From an uncultured Fibrobacter sp. (GTDB lineage: Bacteria; Fibrobacterota; Fibrobacteria; Fibrobacterales; Fibrobacteraceae): a stretch of 42,682 nt of DNA. The notes beneath the pieces are model-generated. The model saw nothing but the letters and a program-made list of their open reading frames with translations. It ran no database searches and was not told the DNA's origin. Shown piece by piece: positions 6,964-14,940 of this stretch; within the stretch, counting starts at the first letter, position 1; each line of letters opens with the position of its first letter. Made by a program: the position numbers and the translations under genes. The DNA lies in assembly GCF_947166265.1 (NCBI RefSeq), contig NZ_CAMVDO010000025.1, positions 1-42,682 of the forward strand. The letters are read 5' to 3'.

Positions 6964-8733
6964 TCAATCATCCGTTTCGATAGCCTTGATACAAAGCTGC
7001 ATGGATTTACGGTCGTTGAAGTAATTCCAGGTCGGTTCAAAGATGATCGAGACAGGCTTGTTCTTGTTGAGCAGAGTCTTGCACTTGCGAAGTCCAAAGG
7101 CTATCGCCGGGAATACGCGGCTGCCGGCCTGAGAAACATCCATCTGCAGATGCCCGCCACGAATTTCACGCAGGCGATGAATCTTGATGTTGTCCGCACG
7201 GAACGTCGGATAGGGGAAACTGCCACTGAAGGGTTCCAGCCGTTCCAGGAAATCGAGCACCGAGATCAACGCGTTATTCGGCCGTATCGAATCGCCAACA
7301 CGCATGTACTGCGACGATTCCACCACCAGTTCGTTCAGCGAGATTCGGATGTCGAACGGACAGGACTCCGCCTGCGGTTCCTCGACTTCGCCCTTATAAT
7401 CCTGACATTCCGCCGAAGCTTCAAGGCGCCTGCGGAGTTCATCGATCTTGTCGGCAGGAAGCGAGAACCCCGCCGCATTGGCGTGGCCACCCCAGCGGTC
7501 AAAAAGATCCCTGGAATCAAAAAGCGCCTTGTGCCAGTTGAAACCGGGTACCGCTCGGGCACTCGCATGCGCCATGCCGTCGCTTATCGAAAGCACCGCC
7601 GTCGGACGGTGATATTCCTGGGCAAGCTTTGCCGCAACGATACCGATGACCCCTACGTGCCAATCGTTACCCGCCACCACAAGGACTGTCGGAAGCTTGT
7701 CGCCATAGGTCGCCTTGACCTGTTCGAGCGCCATGTCGGTTATTTCGGCTTCCTTCTGCTTGCGCTTGCTGTTCCATTCGCGAAGTTCCGCCATGAGGGC
7801 GTTCGCCGCCGCCATGTTCGGACTCAACAAAAGCTTGAGAGCTGGATCGGGGCGTTCCATGCGGCCAGGTGCATTCAGGAGCGGAGCAAACTTGTACATG
7901 ACATCGATGCCACCCACGCTTCCGTGCGACTTCATGAGGTCGCCATACATTTCCTGCAAGCCGGGCCAGCAACTGCCTTCTATCGACTTGAGTCCAGCCT
8001 TGGTGAACGCCCTGTTTTCAGGCGTCATCTGGACCAGGTCGGCAAGAGTTCCAAGGGCAACAAGGTCCAGGAATTTACGTGGTTCGGGCATCGACAACCG
8101 CGAATAAAGGGCGCATACAAATTTGTACGAAACACCGACGCCGCAAAGCTCCGGATTCGGATACAGGTCACCTTCCTGGTGAGGATCCAGAAGGACGTCA
8201 CATTCGGGAAGGCCCTCGCCCGACGGCTGGTGGTGATCGATTACAAGAATCGACATTCCGAGTTTTTTCGCCTGCGCAATTTCAACATTTGCAGTAATGC
8301 CGGTATCGACCGTAATCACGTAGCGTGCCCCCGCCTGGTACATTTCCTCGACGGCAGACGAAGAGAGCCCGTACCCGTCGCCAAAGCGGTTCGGAAGGCG
8401 CCAATCCGACTCGATTCCCAGTTCGGCAAGTGCACGCGTCATGAGCGTCACGGCCGTCATCCCGTCCAGGTCGTAGTCACCGAAAACAAAAATCTTTTCG
8501 CCCTTTTCACGGACGTCCAGCAACCATGCGACCGCCTCTTCCATTCCCTTCATCAGGAACGGGTCGTTCACATCATCGGAATTGCCGCACAACATGCGGT
8601 GCGCCTCGGTCAAGGTTCGAATTCCCCTCGACACGAGAAAACGGGCAACGACATGGGGAATGCGCAAGCTTTGCGCCATCGAAGACGCAAGGCGTTCATC
8701 GCCATTCTCGAGCATTCCACTTTCCAAGGTCAT
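6964..8733 (-). CDS. recJ: Single-stranded-DNA-specific exonuclease RecJ
   Basis: A 589-residue cytoplasmic nuclease of the DHH family that degrades single-stranded DNA 5' to 3' in recombination and mismatch or base-excision repair. Visible motifs in order are D-Y-D-L-D-G at 86-91, V-D-T-G at 142-145, D-H-H at 166-168 with Q-P-S, then the DHHA1 part with D-W-H-V-G-V-I-G and G-G-H-A-N-A-A-G-F. These metal-binding residues are all present, so the enzyme should be active. The length is normal for the family. The ATG at 8733 overlaps the holB stop as TAATG, indicating translational coupling. Confidence 0.95.
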   Translation of the reverse strand: MTLESGMLENGDERLASSMAQSLRIPHVVARFLVSRGIRTLTEAHRMLCGNSDDVNDPFLMKGMEEAVAWLLDVREKGEKIFVFGDYDLDGMTAVTLMTRALAELGIESDWRLPNRFGDGYGLSSSAVEEMYQAGARYVITVDTGITANVEIAQAKKLGMSILVIDHHQPSGEGLPECDVLLDPHQEGDLYPNPELCGVGVSYKFVCALYSRLSMPEPRKFLDLVALGTLADLVQMTPENRAFTKAGLKSIEGSCWPGLQEMYGDLMKSHGSVGGIDVMYKFAPLLNAPGRMERPDPALKLLLSPNMAAANALMAELREWNSKRKQKEAEITDMALEQVKATYGDKLPTVLVVAGNDWHVGVIGIVAAKLAQEYHRPTAVLSISDGMAHASARAVPGFNWHKALFDSRDLFDRWGGHANAAGFSLPADKIDELRRRLEASAECQDYKGEVEEPQAESCPFDIRISLNELVVESSQYMRVGDSIRPNNALISVLDFLERLEPFSGSFPYPTFRADNIKIHRLREIRGGHLQMDVSQAGSRVFPAIAFGLRKCKTLLNKNKPVSIIFEPTWNYFNDRKSMQLCIKAIETDD

Positions 8734-9857
8734 TACTTGTACCCTTCAAAAATCTTGAGCGAGAGCGTCTGCAGGCACATCATCGGAGTAATTCGACGCG
8801 ACTCGATTCGGGACATGGTTTCCTGCACCGTCACTAGCGAAAGTTCCAGTGCCGTCGCATCGATACGGGGGAACTGCGCCATATCAACCTTGTGGGCAGT
8901 CTCTGGCATGCGAAGCGTTGCCCCCGCCTGTTCGCGAAGCAAGTCAGCAAGCAAGAAGGAGAGCACTTCCAAAAAGCGATTCGCCATGTACGGATCTTCC
9001 AGCGTGGTTTCCTTGAGCTGCAAGAAAAGTCCCGTATAATCGCCCTTCAGGGACTTCTGCAAAAAGTCGACCGAAAGGTCTAGCCACCCCTTTCCGTTTT
9101 CGGCATAGTAAAGCGCCTTTCCCGGCGAGCCTTCCGCAAGTCCTACAATATCGTCGGTCAAAGCAGATTCGTCAAAGTCCTCGCCCGCAAACTTCAATAC
9201 CTCGCCACGGACCTCGTTGTCGGAAAGCGGCAACAGGTGAAGCGCAAGGCAACGGGAACGGATCGTCTGCAGAATCTTTTCGCGCGAAGACGTCGTCAAA
9301 ATGAAATAGGTATCCGCAGGAACATCTTCCAGAGTCTTGAGGAAAGCATTTGCGGCAGACTCGTTCATACGGTCGGCATCGGAAACAATCACCGTACGTA
9401 CTCGATCGCCCTTCATGGCAAAGGCAGACGTCATCGCACGAATCAGGTCCACCGAAATAAACGCCCCCGCCGAGAATATATCTACGCGGTAAGGGTTCTT
9501 CTGGATTTCCTCGATATAGGCCTTCTTGAAATCCTCGATGGTTTTCGCCTTGCTTCCCGGAGCAACGTCGTCGGAACTGCGGGCATGCGCCTCGTCGGAT
9601 TCCATCGGCACGACCCACTTCTCGGTAGAACCGCTATCCTCTGCCATACGGCAGCCGAAACAATGTCCGCACGGACGCATATTCGGATCGGTACACTGCA
9701 GCGCCTTCGCAATTTCCATGGCGAGCGCCTTCTTGCCGATTCCGGCAGGGCCATCAATCAGCACCGCCTGCGGAAAGCGATTTTCACGGAGGGCCGACAT
9801 CACGCGGATGCGGGAGCGTTCCTGAGACACGGGGCCATGTAAAGTATATTCGATCAT
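8733..9857 (-). CDS. holB: DNA polymerase III delta' subunit (clamp-loader)
   Basis: A 374-residue AAA+ clamp-loader subunit that helps load the sliding clamp at replication forks. The ATG at 9857 overlaps the envC stop as ATGA and is preferred over GTG 9872. Residues 36-44 hold a P-loop G-P-A-G-I-G-K-K-A in which the usual Thr/Ser after Lys is Lys, as is common in delta' proteins. Four Cys at 55, 63, 66 and 69 form the zinc module, S-D-A-D-R-M is the Walker B-like segment, and T-S-S-R-E-K-I-L-Q-T-I-R-S-R-C contains the sensor/S-R-C motif. The C-terminal third is the helical collar. It lies between envC and recJ in one overlapping operon. A DnaX-like identity is less likely given the length. 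Confidence 0.9.
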   Translation of the reverse strand: MIEYTLHGPVSQERSRIRVMSALRENRFPQAVLIDGPAGIGKKALAMEIAKALQCTDPNMRPCGHCFGCRMAEDSGSTEKWVVPMESDEAHARSSDDVAPGSKAKTIEDFKKAYIEEIQKNPYRVDIFSAGAFISVDLIRAMTSAFAMKGDRVRTVIVSDADRMNESAANAFLKTLEDVPADTYFILTTSSREKILQTIRSRCLALHLLPLSDNEVRGEVLKFAGEDFDESALTDDIVGLAEGSPGKALYYAENGKGWLDLSVDFLQKSLKGDYTGLFLQLKETTLEDPYMANRFLEVLSFLLADLLREQAGATLRMPETAHKVDMAQFPRIDATALELSLVTVQETMSRIESRRITPMMCLQTLSLKIFEGYK

Positions 9858-11191
9858 TTCTGCTTTAACCACAGCAAGGGATCCACGGTCTGCGTACCCT
9901 CGCTTACTTGGAAATACAATTTAATTCCATTTAGCGACGCCACATCGCCGACTTCGCCAATTTCTTCGCAATTTCGCACCTCTTTGCCCTCCTGCACGCG
10001 GATAGACTTGAGATGCCCGTACACGGAGTAGGTTCCCCCCGCATGTTCAATAATGACAGAAGGGCCACGGCCATCGATTTCGGCGACCATCACCACCGTT
10101 CCAGCAGCGGCGGCACGAACCGCATCGCCCCGTTTTCCCCGGATTTCCACACCCAGGTTTCGCGTCATGATATGCAGCACCGGATGTTCCTGCAAACCGT
10201 AATTACTGATGACATCACCCTTCATCGGCATGCACTTCGGACCCTTGAGCGCTTCCGCCACCGTCACCTTCGGCTTTTCCACCGTCTTTGCCGGGGCCTT
10301 TTCCTTCTTCTTATCCTTCTTCGCCTTCTCGGCCTTTTCGCGGGCCTTGCGGGCGGCCTCTTCCTTTTTCGCCTGTTCGATTTCTTTCTTGCGGCGTTCT
10401 TCCAGTTTCTTGATAAGCGCAAGCATCGTCTTCTGGTTCTGCTCGAATTCCTTCAAGGCCCGGCGCTGCATGCTCTGGTCCTGCTTCAGGCTCAGGAGCA
10501 TCTTTTCCTGGCCGCTCATCTGCGAAACAAGCCCCTTCTCTTCGGCGGCTTTCTTGGAACGCAGCTGCTTGAGGTCGGACAGGTGTGCAGACTCCATCTG
10601 CTTCTTTTCGTCACGTTCCTGAATCAGCAGCGAAAGCGTCTCGATTTCTTCGCGATCCTGGTTCAGAATGTGGTGAACCCAGTAGACCTGACGGTCGGGG
10701 TTTCCTTCCTGGGTAAGCAAGCTATAAAGTACGCGCGCTTCCCCTTTGCGGCCGTTCACGTACAAGCTACGAATCCGCTTTTTCATGGCTTCCTTGCGCA
10801 CCACGATTTTACGGTCCAGCGAATCGATATCGGCAGAGAGGTTCACGATCGCCCGTTCAAGCATCAGTTCGCTCTTGGAAAGCTCGGTGATGTAGGTACG
10901 CGTCTGGTTCAGGTTCTGGTCAAGAATCGAAATCGTGTTGAGAACGCCCTTTTCCTCGGTTTCCAAAAGGGCCAGCTCCTGCCTCTTTTTCGCCAAGTCC
11001 GACTCGAGTTTCTTGAGGGCGTTTTTCTGTTCGTCAATCTGGGCGTCCGTCTTTTTAGTGACAGAATTCTGCTTGGACTTGGAAACGACAGACGTCTTCG
11101 AGGCCTTGGTCGAAGTAGCCTTTGGCTTTGCGGATGCGGCGGAAAAAGTAAGACCGACTAGCAGACAGAACAACAGAACGGAAAGGCGCAT
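9854..11191 (-). CDS. envC: EnvC-like murein hydrolase activator with degenerate LytM domain
   Basis: A 445-residue exported protein. A signal peptide (M-R-L-S-V-L-L-F-C-L-L-V-G-L-T-F-S-A-A-S-A) leads into a long coiled coil (residues about 45-260), a Lys/Glu/Ala-rich linker and a C-terminal M23/LytM-type domain (about 335-445). In active M23 peptidases zinc is held by H-x-G-x-D and H-x-H residues. Here the first site reads N-L-G-V-E and the last reads L-Y-F-Q-V instead of L-H-F-E-V, so only some ligands remain (E-H-A-G-G and Y-G-H-L persist). This matches EnvC-type regulators, which activate amidases rather than cut wall. It lies three bases after ftsX, its expected partner. Confidence 0.85.
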   Translation of the reverse strand: MRLSVLLFCLLVGLTFSAASAKPKATSTKASKTSVVSKSKQNSVTKKTDAQIDEQKNALKKLESDLAKKRQELALLETEEKGVLNTISILDQNLNQTRTYITELSKSELMLERAIVNLSADIDSLDRKIVVRKEAMKKRIRSLYVNGRKGEARVLYSLLTQEGNPDRQVYWVHHILNQDREEIETLSLLIQERDEKKQMESAHLSDLKQLRSKKAAEEKGLVSQMSGQEKMLLSLKQDQSMQRRALKEFEQNQKTMLALIKKLEERRKKEIEQAKKEEAARKAREKAEKAKKDKKKEKAPAKTVEKPKVTVAEALKGPKCMPMKGDVISNYGLQEHPVLHIMTRNLGVEIRGKRGDAVRAAAAGTVVMVAEIDGRGPSVIIEHAGGTYSVYGHLKSIRVQEGKEVRNCEEIGEVGDVASLNGIKLYFQVSEGTQTVDPLLWLKQK

Positions 11192-11194
11192 GCA

Positions 11195-12082
11195 TCAATC
11201 CTGTTCGCCACGCTTGATCGAAAGGAAACCGCGAACCGTGCGAAAACTGAAATACCCCGCAAGGAGCGTCACCAGCAATACGACCGAGAAAAGCACCAAC
11301 CCAAGTCCGCCCAGGTTCGCCTCGACAATCGGGAAAACTCCAGCCACAGAGCGCACCACCGCCGCAAGTAGGATTACGGCAAGACCGGAACCCACCAGGC
11401 CCTGAATGACGCCCTGCATCACGAACGGGAACTCGATAAAGAAATGGCTTCCGCCGGCATACTTCATGTTCTCTACCAGAAGCCTGCGCGACAAGAGAGA
11501 AAGCCGCACCGAATTGCAGATAATGAGCGAAAGCGTAAAGAGCAAGAGCACGCTTATGCAAATGGGCCAGAACACCATCCGAAATTTCCAGGCGGCAATC
11601 TTTTCGACCCATTCGACCGGAGCCTGCACCTCTTCGAAATAATCCTCGCGCGAAAGCGCGTTCTTGAGTTCAATCAGTGCCGCAGGGTCCCTACTGTCGT
11701 CGGCGAGCGTCACCCTGAAAAACGGAGGAATCGGGTTTCCTTCCACAAGGTCAAGCATCTCGCCCGAAAAATGCCTGCGGAAATCGGCCAGGGCGGAATC
11801 GGCGCTCACAAACGTAACCGACCCGATATGCTTGGTATGCTCCAGGTGCGTACGAATCACCTTCAGTGAATCTTCGGGAAGGGACTCGGGCAAGAATGCC
11901 TCGACCGCATAGAGATTCTTTTCCATGGAAAGGATGCGCATCACAGTGCCAAACGCCACAAAAGACGCCGAGAGCAACAGAGAACAAAGGAAAATTGTCA
12001 CCAGCGACGGCAATATTACCGTGCGGTGCTGTTTCATTCCGCGGAAAGATTCCGATATTAAATAACCCAGTTGTCCGAACAC
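11195..12082 (-). CDS. ftsX: Cell division protein FtsX
   Basis: A 295-residue inner-membrane protein of the FtsX/permease family, which with the ATPase FtsE controls cell-wall hydrolysis at the division site. Four membrane segments are visible: about 20-45, then a periplasmic domain (50-165), and 170-195, 220-245 and 262-285. The E-S-F-R-G-M-K-Q-H-R start and the M-K-Y-A-G-G segment are typical. The frame begins with GTG at 12082; an in-frame ATG at 12037 would lose the start of the cytoplasmic tail. No Shine-Dalgarno is present, and TATAAT ends seven bases before the GTG. No ftsE lies beside it: the upstream neighbour is the divergent ybbR-like gene. Downstream envC supports the identification. 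Confidence 0.88.
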   Translation of the reverse strand: MFGQLGYLISESFRGMKQHRTVILPSLVTIFLCSLLLSASFVAFGTVMRILSMEKNLYAVEAFLPESLPEDSLKVIRTHLEHTKHIGSVTFVSADSALADFRRHFSGEMLDLVEGNPIPPFFRVTLADDSRDPAALIELKNALSREDYFEEVQAPVEWVEKIAAWKFRMVFWPICISVLLLFTLSLIICNSVRLSLLSRRLLVENMKYAGGSHFFIEFPFVMQGVIQGLVGSGLAVILLAAVVRSVAGVFPIVEANLGGLGLVLFSVVLLVTLLAGYFSFRTVRGFLSIKRGEQD

Positions 12083-12089
12083 GAGGTGA

Positions 12090-12095
12090 ATTATA
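12090..12095 (-). promoter_or_regulatory. Putative -10 box (TATAAT) for the ftsX operon
   Basis: A perfect TATAAT on the minus strand, with seven bases between it and the ftsX GTG, so the transcript would start at or next to the start codon. The divergent ybbR-like gene starts 46 bases from ftsX, so promoters of both must share this gap. Confidence 0.5.
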
Positions 12096-12128
12096 ACTAA
12101 ATTTTAGGGGGTTCTTTACAGGGCAACT

Positions 12129-13136
12129 ATGGGAAACATCGTATTAAAGATAACGGCACTAATTTTTGGTATCGCCCTCTGGTTCTTGGTGATTTCGCAG
12201 AAGGATTTCCAGCTTTCCGTGGAGGTCCCGCTCAACTTTGTAAAGATGCCCGAGACCATGGCAATCGCCTCGAAGCCACCCCATACGCTCCACATCACGG
12301 TCGAAGGCAGGTCCTGGGATCTGATCCGCTTGCAGCAAACCATACGCGATCCGAAACAGAATTCCATCGCAATGGTCGTCGACATGCAACAGGCCGAACT
12401 GGGAGCCACGCGCATCCACTTGGACGGCAAGAACTTTGTCGCGGCGGGTTTCCCGGACATCCATTTCGTTGAACCCGAAAACCAGCTTCTGTTCGTAGAC
12501 CTCGATATCGACACCCGCATCACGCGAAATGTACCCATCAAGTCGGTGGCGACGTTCAATGCGGCCCAGGGTTACCTGATTGCCGACAACCCGCAGGTGT
12601 CCCCCGAAGAAATCGTCGTATCCGGTGCAAGGAACGCCCTTACGCGCATTATCGACATTCCCACGGATTCCGCCTATTTCGACACCCTGCGCGAAAGCCA
12701 GGCGTTCACCGTTCCGCTTGACTTTTCGACTCTTCCCGCCTTTGTCCGCCCGAGCGATTCCCTAGTCACCATTTCTATCGATATTCAGAAAATGGCAAGC
12801 AAGACCTACAGCGACATTCCCGTCAACCTGATCGGATTTTTCGACAGGAACGTCTACTCGCTCCAACCGACTAAGCTTTCCGTGGAAATCACGGGCGGAA
12901 ATATCGCACTCGATTCCATTACGGCAAGCAACATTGAAATCCTGATGGAATTCAACCGCTTTGCCATCGAAGACGCCGACAGCCTAGCCCCCACCGTGAA
13001 GCTTTCGCTCCCGGCACACATTAACCGCGAAATGTCTATCAAGGCGATTCAGCTCAAGCCCGAAAAAGTGACTCTCCTGAAAAAAGAGGAAAAGCCCGTC
13101 ACAAAAGCCGACTCGCTAGAAGAGGTTGTCCCATGA
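12129..13136 (+). CDS. YbbR-domain membrane protein (CdaR-like)
   Basis: A 335-residue protein with one N-terminal membrane anchor (residues about 5-24, ending A-L-W-F-L-V) and a large extracytoplasmic part. The start N-I-V-L-K-I-T-A-L-I-F-G-I-A-L-W-F matches the conserved N-terminus of YbbR proteins, and the rest is built of repeated beta-rich modules containing V-x-V-P-L-x-F and G-x-x-x-x-V-S-G-A-R segments, as in YbbR repeats. In Firmicutes such proteins regulate the cyclic-di-AMP cyclase; no cyclase gene is visible here, so the role is open. The stop overlaps the tsaD start as ATGA, so the two are coupled. Confidence 0.8.
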   Translation: MGNIVLKITALIFGIALWFLVISQKDFQLSVEVPLNFVKMPETMAIASKPPHTLHITVEGRSWDLIRLQQTIRDPKQNSIAMVVDMQQAELGATRIHLDGKNFVAAGFPDIHFVEPENQLLFVDLDIDTRITRNVPIKSVATFNAAQGYLIADNPQVSPEEIVVSGARNALTRIIDIPTDSAYFDTLRESQAFTVPLDFSTLPAFVRPSDSLVTISIDIQKMASKTYSDIPVNLIGFFDRNVYSLQPTKLSVEITGGNIALDSITASNIEILMEFNRFAIEDADSLAPTVKLSLPAHINREMSIKAIQLKPEKVTLLKKEEKPVTKADSLEEVVP

Positions 13137-14140
13137 TCTGGCTTGGAATAGAATCAAGCTGCGACGAAACCGCCTGCGCCGTATTGCAGGACGATCCTGT
13201 AAAAGTCCTCTCGAACCCGCTCTACAGCCAGATCGACGAGCACGCGCTATACGGCGGCGTCGTTCCCGAAATCGCGGCACGCGCCCACCTGCAGAAAATT
13301 TCACCCATCGCAGAAGCCGCCGTCAAGGAAGCCGGCATCGAACTCAAGGACATCGACGCCATCGCCTACACCACAGGCCCGGGCCTTATGGGACCGCTCC
13401 TTGTCGGAGCAAGCTTTGCAAAGGGACTTGCCCGCGACTTGCAGATTCCGGCATACGGCATGAACCACCTGGAAGGACACCTCGCCGCAGCCTGGCTCAC
13501 GCACCCCGAAATCGAGCCGCCGTTTTTGACACTCACCGTTTCGGGCGGGCACACGGAACTTGTACTTGAAGAGCCCGGTTTCAAGTACACCAGCATCGGG
13601 CGCACCCGCGATGACGCAGCAGGCGAAGCTTTCGACAAGTGCGGCAAGTTGCTCGGCCTCAAGTACCCCGCAGGTGCTACCATCAGCCGCCTCGGTAAAG
13701 ACGGCAACCGCAAATTCGTCGACTTTCCGCGAGCACTCCACGTTCACGACAACTGCGAATTTTCTTTCAGCGGCCTAAAGACCGCCGTGCTCCGCTACAC
13801 GGAAACGCACGATCCCGAATTCATTCAGAAAAACATCGGTGACATCTGCGCCTCGCTCGAAGATGCCATTGTCGATAGCCTTGTGACAAAGACCATTACC
13901 GCCCTCAAGAAGACCCGCATGAAAACCCTCGTGGTCGGAGGCGGCGTGAGCGCAAACGCCTGGTTGCGCACAAGGTTGCAGGACTACTGCGAAAAGCACG
14001 GGATCATGTTCTGCATTCCGGAACGCAGCCTGAGTACCGACAACGGAGCCATGATTGCAGCAGCAGCCATCCGTCGCAAGTTGCAGGGAAAACTCACCTC
14101 GGTGAACGAAGTCAAGCCCTGGATGCCTCTCGCCCTGTAA
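13133..14140 (+). CDS. tsaD: tRNA N6-adenosine threonylcarbamoyltransferase TsaD
   Basis: A 335-residue cytoplasmic enzyme that transfers the threonylcarbamoyl group to A37 of ANN-decoding tRNAs, acting with TsaB, TsaC and TsaE. Seen are G-I-E-S-S-C-D-E-T at 5-13, the metal-binding H-L-E-G-H at 112-116, T-V-S-G-G-H-T-E-L, S-F-S-G-L-K-T-A-V, V-V-G-G-G-V-S-A-N and the final D-N-G-A-M-I metal site. The length is typical for bacterial TsaD. The ATG overlaps the preceding stop (ATGA). A GC-rich hairpin with a weak U-tail follows. Confidence 0.96.
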   Translation: MIWLGIESSCDETACAVLQDDPVKVLSNPLYSQIDEHALYGGVVPEIAARAHLQKISPIAEAAVKEAGIELKDIDAIAYTTGPGLMGPLLVGASFAKGLARDLQIPAYGMNHLEGHLAAAWLTHPEIEPPFLTLTVSGGHTELVLEEPGFKYTSIGRTRDDAAGEAFDKCGKLLGLKYPAGATISRLGKDGNRKFVDFPRALHVHDNCEFSFSGLKTAVLRYTETHDPEFIQKNIGDICASLEDAIVDSLVTKTITALKKTRMKTLVVGGGVSANAWLRTRLQDYCEKHGIMFCIPERSLSTDNGAMIAAAAIRRKLQGKLTSVNEVKPWMPLAL

Positions 14141-14164
14141 CATTTCAGGGAAAGCACATAAAAC

Positions 14165-14184
14165 GGGGCCCCGAGCCCCTATTT
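14165..14184 (+). terminator. Possible weak terminator after tsaD
   Basis: GGGGC and GCCCC form a short stem around CCCGA, followed by TATTT only. The T-content downstream is modest, so termination would be inefficient. Confidence 0.35.
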
Positions 14185-14230
14185 CGTCACGCTTTTTTGA
14201 CGCCCCCTTTTCTTTTCTGTTTTTTCATTG

Positions 14231-14236
14231 TATATT
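14231..14236 (+). promoter_or_regulatory. Putative -10 box (TATATT)
   Basis: TATATT immediately precedes one ATG (14237) and lies six bases before a second in-frame ATG (14243). If it is the -10 element, transcription starts at 14243, giving a leaderless message. No good -35 is seen at 17 bases. Confidence 0.4.
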
Positions 14237-14242
14237 ATGGGT

Positions 14243-14704
14243 ATGCTAGACAGAATTATCTTCACGCTGATGCACAAAACGGCCAAAACGCTTGCCGTGT
14301 GTTTGGCATTCTGTCTTATACCCCTTGCAGGCGCTTGGGCACAAGATCTGGACAAGCCCGTAAGCGACGTCGAAGTTTTCCGCCCCGAAAAGCGCGACAC
14401 CAAGGTGGAACTAGTCGATTCGACCAAGAACAATTCAGTCACGCTGAACGTAGACATTTTCGCCGACGGAATCATCGGTTCCTACTACATTCTGTGGGAC
14501 GACGTCGACCTCTCCGAAGATATCAAGCAGCTGATGACCACGCGCGACTTTGCCCGCGACGAATTCTTTATGCAGAACATCGACCGCGAACAGTTCGAGC
14601 AGGAACGACTGTTGCAACTTTTCGAAGACAAGAAAAAGGAATACTTCGCCATTTTCCCCGAAGAAGCGCTGAAGATGATCGAAGACCAGCAGAAAGATAA
14701 GTGA
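14243..14704 (+). CDS. Small exported protein of unknown function
   Basis: A 153-residue protein with an N-terminal signal peptide ending A-G-A-W-A-Q. In-frame starts exist at 14237, 14243 and 14270 (M-H-K-T-A-K); none has a Shine-Dalgarno, and 14243 is chosen because of the -10-like box six bases upstream. The mature part is acidic: beta-type V-T-L-N-V-D-I-F-A-D-G-I-I-G-S-Y-Y-I-L-W-D, followed by a helical E/Q/K-rich C-terminus with F-E-Q-E-R-L-L-Q-L-F-E-D-K. I recognise no family. It lies alone between tsaD and a dispersed repeat. Periplasmic location is inferred. Confidence 0.7.
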   Translation: MLDRIIFTLMHKTAKTLAVCLAFCLIPLAGAWAQDLDKPVSDVEVFRPEKRDTKVELVDSTKNNSVTLNVDIFADGIIGSYYILWDDVDLSEDIKQLMTTRDFARDEFFMQNIDREQFEQERLLQLFEDKKKEYFAIFPEEALKMIEDQQKDK

Positions 14705-14769
14705 TTAGGAGAGTGGTATGAGGTCGCGGCGTTGCCGCTTTGAGGAGTGAGGGGTCAGGTATCAGGAGA

Positions 14770-14912
14770 GTGTCATCCTGAGCGTGGTTTGCTTCGACAA
14801 AGCTCAGCACAGGCTTAAGCTCACGCTTCGCGGGCTCGCTAACCGAAATAAGGTCCCTGAGCTTGCCGAAGGGCCGGAGCAACGGTCCGAAGTGAAAGAC
14901 GTCGAAGGATCT
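14770..14912. repeat. Dispersed intergenic repeat, copy 2
   Basis: This copy begins GTGTCATCCTGAGCG and ends CGAAGGATCT, in the same orientation as copy 1 (454-572). It carries about 24 extra bases near its right end (GCAACGGTCCGAAGTG region). Just before it, 14700-14769 is a G-rich run of AGGAG and GGGGTCAGG motifs with no ORF. It fills most of the gap between the exported protein and birA. Confidence 0.75.
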
Positions 14913-14940
14913 CTTGTTGAAAACATCTAGTGATTAGTTC

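Noticed and set aside
7150-9039. 629-residue plus-strand ORF opposite recJ and holB
   Set aside because: An antisense shadow crossing two well-identified genes; Arg/His-rich composition typical of reversed coding DNA.
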